A stretch of 64,000 bases of DNA from Hormiphora californensis (lineage: Eukaryota > Ctenophora > Tentaculata > Cydippida > Pleurobrachiidae), in the NCBI GenBank assembly GCA_020137815.1, contig CM035350.1, positions 5,958,180 to 6,022,179 on the forward strand, given 5' to 3'. Position 1 is the stretch's first letter; each line of letters opens with the position of its first letter. A program made the position numbers and the translations under genes. Below are positions 57,526 to 64,000 of this stretch, piece after piece. The notes beneath the pieces were generated by a model. That model was not told where the DNA came from and made no database searches. It saw only the letters and a list, made by a program, of their open reading frames with translations.

Positions 57526-58246
57526 GCCTGCAAGAGCACCATGGCGATGTTGAAGATGATCCCCCTGCCTGGCCCCCTGAACTCAGCATGGTAACACGAC
57601 CAAGATCAACGAGTCGGACTAGCTCTCGGTACAGCTCTCGGCCAAACTCTCGGCCAAACTCTCGGCCCAACTCTCGGCCCAACTCTCGACCCAACTCCCC
57701 TAAATCTGAGCGACGTCCTCGAAGCCGTCCACATTCTAGCCATTCTAAAAGATCGCAGCCCAGGAGTCGGCCCAGCTCGCAGGTGAGCGAGAGGAGGTCC
57801 CGACATGGCTCCCACTGCAGTGAGACCTGTGAGATTGATCCTACGAGACTCTATGTGAATAATAATGTTACTTATTCTAATGACCTGGAGGAACCAGAAA
57901 ACGGTATGTTAACTTCCAAACCTTCCTTGATTGAAATATATGGCTCTCTTAGGTTGTGTCTTGTTGAGTATTAGGTGTTACTCAACAATTTGGGTCTGGT
58001 TTGTTTGTTTCCAAAAGGGCCTGATGGGACGCGCTAAAAATGAGGGTAAAACTTTATATTAAGAAACATGTTTCAGGGTCGACTAGGACTAGTGGAACTG
58101 GTAGTTTGCCGTTCGCGATCTATGCTAATGATGCTGATAATAATGTCACAGGTATGTAATGTCAAAAACTTTTATCTTCTGTCTTTCTTCTGATAGGCTT
58201 CGTGCTCTATCATCCATATATCGTATGTTTCATTTCGGGACAAAGT

Positions 58247-58307
<61 letters not shown>

Positions 58308-60265
58308 ATCTCCTTCTCTCCTGCAGGTGCACTTTCTAATCAACAATATGACGTCACAAAGTCGTCACAACATTCCCACGGTGAACTCTACCGCATGTTC
58401 ATTGCATTAAATTAATATATTTCTCCTACCAACTTCCTTCCACATTCTCTTATCTACAAATCTAGAATAAGTACTATCTCATTTTAATAAAGTAAAGAGG
58501 AGTATTTTTTCTAGATTTGTAGAGAATGCGGAAGGAAGTTGGTAGGAGAAATATATGTTAATTTAATTTTAATGTAATGAATAAGTGTTTGACTGAATAT
58601 GAGTCTTATTCAGCAACTTCTATTGGACCTAATCTAAGTTATCTTAGTCTTTCAACAGGCGGTAGAGTTCACCGTGGGAATGTTGTGACGACTTTGTGAC
58701 GTCATATTGTTGATTAGAAAGTGCACCTGCAGGAGGAAGGAGATAGGGAGAGAGAGAAAGATAGAGAGAGGGAGAGAGAAAATCGAAGGTTATTAGGAGG
58801 AATAAGGAAAGGATGAAAAAGATAAAAGGTGTAAATGAGATTTAGATACTCTTTATTGAATATGTGTGACCATAGCTACCACTTGCTCTTGTCGGTAGTC
58901 GTTAGTCCCTCTCTCGCATGTGATCGCAGTGCCACTGTGTGACCACTCACGCAATTTACAGCGAATACAGATGGTCTGAGAATCATGTAGATAACCCAGA
59001 TCTAAACATGTATTATATGTTCTGTGTGGGATGGGAACTGTGAGTGTTGGAAGGAAAGTGGAAACCTTAAAGTTGCGATGGGATTTTTAGTACATCATCA
59101 GATCTTGATTTATTTGCCACGTCTTCTTTCTTTATTCGTCTCCCTTTCTCACTTGAAAATTCTCATCTCATTTTATTGCTTCAGTATCTCTGATTTTCAA
59201 TCTTCCCGCCAGAGCGTCGAGATCTCTTCGTAATCTCCCCCTTATTATCGCCCCAATTCACTGGATTAGCGTGTTCCAGGGTGGCTCCAAAACTTGATTA
59301 CCCACTCCAAATTGGTGTGATCCATGTTACCATGAAGTGAAGATTTGATTTGCTCGACCCTGTTTGAACAAAACAATATTTGTAATTTCACTCTTGTTTC
59401 TCCCATTGTCCGGAATATTTTTCAGGGGACTTTTTCAATTTCTTAGGGGTTGGCTATCTCTCCTAGCTTCATCAATGATACCCATATTTATTAAATTGTC
59501 TTAAAGCATATATTGTCTATTAGCATTTGTCGAATGAGTCTCGACTTAGAAATGTGATGAAAGCGTTTTTTAAACATTTTTTGGCTCACAGTGTCCGTTG
59601 CAAATCAGTATAAAGTTTTCCGGCGTATATTCTCTTTCAAGTTCAAGTTCTTATCACATATTTTCCATTTTGCATTACACGAGGAGTTTATCTAATTTTG
59701 CATTTTTCTCTTGGCGATGGACCATTGTTGTATAACTAATTACATATGAATCACAAGGTTTCAAACAGAATGAGAAAATTCCCCAAATAACGGGGTGCGG
59801 TCAGACGGGGTGGATGTAGAGAGCCCTGCAAGTGCAATCTCAATTACCTAGTCATAATTTCAACACGTCAGAGTTGGTTTAGAAATAACCCTTCTTCAGA
59901 GAGAATCTAAACAATCGGGAGGGTGTAAAATACGTACATGTCTGGTCTTGTAGGGTCGTGATTGGGGCATGCATGTAGGGGAAGTTATGAAACGACGTCA
60001 AAGTGGTGGGGCCACTTTTCGGCGAAAAATTTTGGTCACCAGACCAGTCACGTGATATAACAGGCGAAGCGACTTGGGGTCACTAAGGCAGAAAGAGTTT
60101 CGGGTCATTTGACATTATAACCGGTGATGTATATCGATATTCTGTTATCTGCTCTTATCAAGGTGTATGTGAACTCAGTGGGTACTCAGTGCAAAGGCCA
60201 TCTCCCTTTGTACGTCAGAGTAGAGAGAATGTCTCACTAGTTGAAATAATTAAACTTAGTCTCTT

Positions 60266-60316
<51 letters not shown>

Positions 60317-61951
60317 TTTTGAGGTTGGTCTCATAAGATTCCTGTTACGTTCTACTTAGTTAAACAGTGGCTGTTTAGATATTAAAACCTCACCACATGT
60401 TCAATCAGTTTGTTTTTTCTTCTTCGCGATTTGACTCCCCCCTTTACTTTTACATACTGTACTTACTTATACTGATACTGATAGTTATTAACATTTAACA
60501 CTGCACTAACGACGAGCACTATCTTGTAGGAACACGAGTGAAGATGACAGCTAATGGGGAAGAGGCTCCCGCTGCAGAAATGGGTGCTGTGAATATCGAG
60601 ATTAAGAAAAATGACGAGAAAGGTTAGTCTGGATACGCTTCTTTTTTAAAAATTTGATGGACGTTGGTAAAACGAAAGTCTGAGATTCATGTTCTCCTTT
60701 AATATCCCTTCCTTCAAACCCTGTTATATCCTGATTTTCCAGCAAAAGATATAGATGATTGTTCAACGGAAACAGAAGAGGAGGAGGAGGAAGAGGAGGG
60801 ATGGGGTAACAAGACACAGTTCCTTCTGGCTTGCATTGGTCTCGCTGTGGGCCTCGGAAATGTCTGGCGATTCCCAATGTTGCTGCACGAGAATGGAGGA
60901 GGTAATGATGTGATTGAATTAACTGTCTAATTGATTGTCTAATTGATTGTCTAATTGATTGTCTAATTGATTGACTAATTGATTAACTACTCTAATCCTA
61001 TGGTAGCCCCAATGATTCCTGCGAAGCCCTGATTGGCCAATTATTTATGATGCCCAAGATGATAAGGTAAATCAATTATTATACCTGTTCATTTTCCCTG
61101 TCTCTGTCTTTCTCTCTGGCTCTCTATATATCACTCTCTTTTCCTTCTCTCACTCTCCAGTCACTCTTTTTTTCATATTGTATGAAGAAATGATCTGTTG
61201 TTATTGGTTGGAAAACGAGAGTAATTACTCTAGTAATTCATTTTTCCTGGACCACAGCCTCTCTTGAATTTAGAATACTCTAACTGTCCATATATTTTCC
61301 CTCATTGCATGACTTATAACTATGTTCAGTCAGACCCCAATTTACCGGGAGGATAAAATTCCCCCGATATAGGAAAATAACGGTAATTGACCCCGATATA
61401 CCAGGCACCCCGATTTACCGGTCAAAACCCTTTCCCCGAGCATCCCGGTAATTCGGGGTCCGACTGTGGTGGTGGTGGTAGGAAAAGTGTTTTAATCCCT
61501 ATTATAACTATATTATGTAGAATCCTTATAGCTGTATCATGTTATAATGATTAATGACCCTCTTGTTTTCAGGTGCATTCCTGGTCCCATATATTCTGAT
61601 GTTGGTATTGGAGGGAATCCCGATAATGTACGTGGAGATGGCGATCGGGCAGTATTTCCGGGGCGGTAGTGTGGTGTCATGGCAACGAATTCACCCCTCA
61701 CTCAAAGGAATAGGTGAGCGGTATACCGTGTGTGCAGGGAATGAAGAGATTAGGGTATTAGGAGGTAGAGATAGAGACATGCAGGGACCCTGTTATGTGT
61801 CACAGGGTGAGGTATGATATATTTATCGAGTGAATCGTAAAATCATCTCATTTTCAGGGTTATGCTCCTTAGTTATTTCCTCCTTCCTCTGTATCTACTA
61901 TGTTATGGTAATCGCCTGGATTCTCAACTACATTTGGGTATCTTTAGACAG
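57507..61951 (+). CDS. SLC6-family Na+/Cl- dependent neurotransmitter transporter, 5' half
   Basis: Exons 57507-57903, 58077-58151, 60530-60622, 60743-60901, 61573-61713 and 61858-61951 join in phase. The long cytosolic N-terminus has an SRPN repeat and an acidic run of eight Glu. [25 protein letters not shown] is transmembrane helix 1 with the sodium-site NVWRFP signature. [20 protein letters not shown] is helix 2 and [19 protein letters not shown] follows, then helix 3 ([16 protein letters not shown]). The transporter would continue past the donor at 61952, but no further exon lies before 64000. The next exons may be beyond the window or the copy may be truncated. The start ATG lies inside a minisatellite unit and is uncertain. 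Confidence 0.85.
58245..58760. repeat. Imperfect ~0.5-kb palindrome in an SLC6 intron
   Basis: The arm tgcaggtgcactttctaatc ... ctaccaacttccttcc (about 58330-58450) returns inverted at about 58520-58740, with a short extra piece (58590-58660) in the right arm. It starts with (CT)n and ends with GA-rich DNA. Confidence 0.65.
58761..60529. other. Rest of the large SLC6 intron
   Basis: No coding exon was seen. A fragment ctcgaccctgtttgaacaaa (about 59355) may be a decayed TTGCC-family element, and (CT)n lies at 60270-60313. Confidence 0.45.
61326..61466. mobile_element. 141-bp element with CAGTC inverted ends
   Basis: Left end cagtcagaccccaatttaccggga; right end, reversed, cagtcggaccccgaattaccggga. 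This type of end is common in pogo/Tc1-like MITEs. No clear target duplication was seen. It lies in an SLC6 intron. Confidence 0.6.
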
Positions 61952-61971
61952 GTAAACAATTGGGTTTAGCC

Positions 61972-62033
61972 TTGCCAAGCTAGACTGTGTTTCGGGCGCC
62001 CCGAAAGGGAGGGTTAGAATCGAACATAACAAG
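61972..62033. mobile_element. 62-bp hAT-like mini-element with perfect 8-bp duplication
   Basis: Direct GTTTAGCC (61964-61971, 62034-62041). The ends ttgccaagctagactgtgtt and gaacataacaag match those at 13492-13565. It sits about 20 bp after the SLC6 exon donor. Confidence 0.8.
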
Positions 62034-62378
62034 GTTTAGCCATCTTTTACCCCTTTCCCGTCGAATATATAAAGGAGGGGTAGGAGCTTGCTCCACCGAA
62101 CCGCCGCAGTTTGAGCTACACAAATTAACACAATATTTAAAAAGTTTTTTGATCAATAAAAGTGTTGACTATTGCAGCATTTACAAGAATTTAAAACACA
62201 TTTACACAGTGTACCACCCTACGCTGGCTGCGATTACACTGATGACCTCTGCTGTACACAAGACAAGACACTCTACTACTGGTATACTCAAGTTCTTAAG
62301 GTACTTTCTAATCTTCTATTGTTAGTAAATCGTTTCACGGAATAAATATATTATATGAGAGTCAATGTACTGTTTATT

Positions 62379-64000
62379 TTATCCCATTCGAAGCCAAATT
62401 GATTGTGATCCATCAGGTTCCTCGGGCTCCGATAGGATTTCAGGAGATGTTTTGCCGAGTTGTTTTGAAGGGCCTTGCATTGGAACTTGTAGTAGATTCT
62501 CATTTTGCATTGATCCTCGATTCTCATTTTGCATTGGAACTTGTAGTAGATTCTCATTCATTTGCATTGGACTTTGCATTGGGCCTTGCATTGGGCCTTG
62601 CATTGGATTTTGCATATAACCTTGCATTGGATTTTGCATTGGATTTTGCATTGTGCCTTGCATTGGGCCTTGCATTGGGCCTTGCATTGGGCCTTGCATT
62701 TGGCCTTGCATTGGGCCTTGCATTGGGCCTTGCATTGGATTTTGCATATAACCTTGCATTGGATTTTGCATTGCGCCTTGCATTGTATTTTGCATTGGGC
62801 CTTGCATTGGGCCTTGCATTTGGCCTTGCATTGGGCCTTGCATTGTATTTTGCATTGGGCCTTGCATTGAGCCTTGCATTTGGCCTTGCATTGGGCCTTG
62901 CATTGGGCCTTGCATTGGATTTTGCATATAACCTTGCATTGGATTTTGCATTGGATTTTGCATTGGGCCTTGCATTGGGCCTTGCATTGGGCCTTGCATT
63001 GGGTTTTGCATATAACCTTGCATTGGACCTTTCATTGGGCCTTGCATAGGATTTTCCATATAACTTCGCATTGAGACTTTTATCGGGCCTTGCATCGGAT
63101 CTATATTTCGGTTTAAATTGACGCCATGCAGGCCAATTTGAGAAGATTCTGGGGTGACTGTTTCCGGGTTCTGACCAATCCACTTTTCCACAATTTTCAT
63201 AATATCGGCAAAAGGGACTCTGAAGACAAGATCTTCATCCTCTAATATTGGGTATGGTAGCACATCTGGGTTTACTACCGATAGTTCGGGTACCTCTGGA
63301 TTTGGATCCGATAGTTCGGGTACCTCTGGATTTGGATCCGATAGTTCGGGTACCTCTGGATTTGGATCCAACACGATGTCGATGTTTTCGGGTACAGCTG
63401 GTAAATGCACTACCACCGGAACCGCCGGATCCACAATAAAGTCGTAACCCATTTCATCCTTATGTTTGGTGGGGGTCATTGGCCGGGTGTTTGGTTTGAG
63501 TGATGGCCGGGTGTTTGGTTTGGGTGTTGGCAGGGTGTTTGGTTTGAGTGTTGGCCGGGTGTTTGGTTTGAGTGTTGGCCGGGTGTTTGGTTTGAGTGTT
63601 GGCGGTTTGAGTGTCGGCGGGGGAGACTCCTTATCCAACCATGCATCCACTCCAACGTCGTTGATAGCTCTAAGGTTTCGAAATGTCTCCTTCAGCTTCC
63701 CACTCCATTGACTAAATCGATTCATAGACTCCTTAGCCTGACGTGCCATTCGCTTCTTGGATAAATCCTTAAGCAAATTCCTCGTCTTCTCGATATTGTC
63801 CTCCACTTTTTTAGGGTCAGTTGTGGCATACCACCACCCTAATTCCGTCTCAGCCAAAGACTTAAACTCAGAGCTTTTCATGTAGTGCTCTCTAAAGCTT
63901 GGCTCAATCTCTTTGGCAAGCGCATTCCCAATTCCCCAGAGAGTGGTATCATCCCTTTTGAACTCTTGGTGGATCTTTTCAGATAAAGTGGGAAGTTTGG
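62379..64000 (-). CDS. Repeat-rich ORF, open at window edge, function unknown
   Basis: The minus-strand frame is open from 64000 to a stop at 62379, and AATAAA on that strand near 62368 could be its polyadenylation signal. The N-terminal visible part is helical (LWGIGNALAKEIEPSF; LAETELGWWYATTDPKKV; NLLKDLSKKRMARQ). It is followed by TLKPNTRP repeats, three DPNPEVPELS repeats, a short non-repeated block (VFRVPFADIMKIVEKWIG) and a long GPMQ-type repeat. There is no membrane helix or known motif. It could be a host structural protein or part of a mobile element. It may lie within an intron of the SLC6 gene on the opposite strand. Confidence 0.5.
   Translation of the reverse strand, partial: KLPTLSEKIHQEFKRDDTTLWGIGNALAKEIEPSFREHYMKSSEFKSLAETELGWWYATTDPKKVEDNIEKTRNLLKDLSKKRMARQAKESMNRFSQWSGKLKETFRNLRAINDVGVDAWLDKESPPPTLKPPTLKPNTRPTLKPNTRPTLKPNTLPTPKPNTRPSLKPNTRPMTPTKHKDEMGYDFIVDPAVPVVVHLPAVPENIDIVLDPNPEVPELSDPNPEVPELSDPNPEVPELSVVNPDVLPYPILEDEDLVFRVPFADIMKIVEKWIGQNPETVTPESSQIGLHGVNLNRNIDPMQGPIKVSMRSYMENPMQGPMKGPMQGYMQNPMQGPMQGPMQGPMQNPMQNPMQGYMQNPMQGPMQGPMQGQMQGSMQGPMQNTMQGPMQGQMQGPMQGPMQNTMQGAMQNPMQGYMQNPMQGPMQGPMQGQMQGPMQGPMQGPMQGTMQNPMQNPMQGYMQNPMQGPMQGPMQSPMQMNENLLQVPMQNENRGSMQNENLLQVPMQGPSKQLGKTSPEILSEPEEPDGSQSIWLRMG
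62555..63075. repeat. 12-bp coding repeat (Met-Gln-Gly-Pro)
   Basis: ttgcattgggcc-type units with ttgcattggatt and tatatga-like variants encode MQGP, MQNP and MQGY on the minus strand. A 30-bp repeat (DPNPEVPELS) lies at about 63270-63370 and a TLKPNTRP repeat at about 63475-63610. Confidence 0.9.

Noticed and set aside
62066-62325. TATATAAAGG and a short plus-strand frame as a possible new gene or LTR promoter
   Set aside because: There is no repeat partner for an LTR, no recognisable protein and no splice support.
62399-63183. Plus-strand LALGLALG and minus-strand NARPNARP frames
   Set aside because: They are alternative frames of the 12-bp repeat; only the MQGP frame continues into a long non-repetitive ORF.

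Overview
The window is eukaryotic nuclear DNA, almost certainly from an animal. Genes are split by short GT-AG introns and encode a Delta-like Notch ligand, a C2-WW-HECT ubiquitin ligase, a PKA catalytic subunit, an SLC6 transporter, EI24 and an MTBP-like replication factor. Close gene spacing, many tiny transposon copies and divergent family members fit an early-branching animal such as a sponge, but the sequence alone does not prove that. No rRNA, tRNA, CRISPR or prokaryotic operon was found.

Layout. 1-13 kb: eight Rho-family GTPase genes on the + strand. Five are intronless tandem copies with an altered GTPase centre, one is broken by a 2.2 kb inverted-repeat element, and two have normal introns. 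The spacers are full of hairpin elements, an ORF1-only retroelement and a short element with 8-bp target duplications. 13.8-17.0 kb (-): Delta/Jagged-like type I membrane protein with about 25 copies of a 13-residue Cys-rich repeat encoded by a minisatellite. 17.4-26.5 kb (-): two adjacent divergent spectrin/alpha-actinin-type genes. 26.6-29.1 kb (-): PKA catalytic subunit with two alternative C-terminal ends. 29.2-34.3 kb: a stack of nested transposons. 34.6-38.0 kb (+): an unrecognised SPTKSGDV-repeat protein, then EI24. 38.1-41.8 kb: a 3.6 kb foldback element with a 9-bp target duplication. 42.3-42.7 kb (-): retroelement nuclease-like fragment. 42.9-48.0 kb (+): ITCH/WWP-type E3 ligase. 48-51.5 kb: retroelement scraps, a minisatellite and a truncated AlkB-like ORF. 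51.6-54.9 kb (+): MTBP-like gene. 54.9-57.5 kb: palindromes and a 38-bp minisatellite. 57.5-61.95 kb (+): 5' half of an SLC6 transporter. 62.4-64 kb (-): a repeat-rich ORF open to the window edge.

The genes do not form one pathway. A loose functional link is possible between the Delta-like ligand and the ITCH/WWP-type ligase, because that ligase subfamily acts on Notch signalling in other animals; this is inference only. The strongest leads for new biology are the Rho array (switch II Gln lost, Rho insert missing, gene conversion, transposon hits at start and stop codons), the PKA gene with alternative C-lobes, the minisatellite-expanded Notch ligand, and the 43-74 bp hAT-like element family. 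Exon boundaries were read by eye from splice signals and reading phase and may be off by a few bases.
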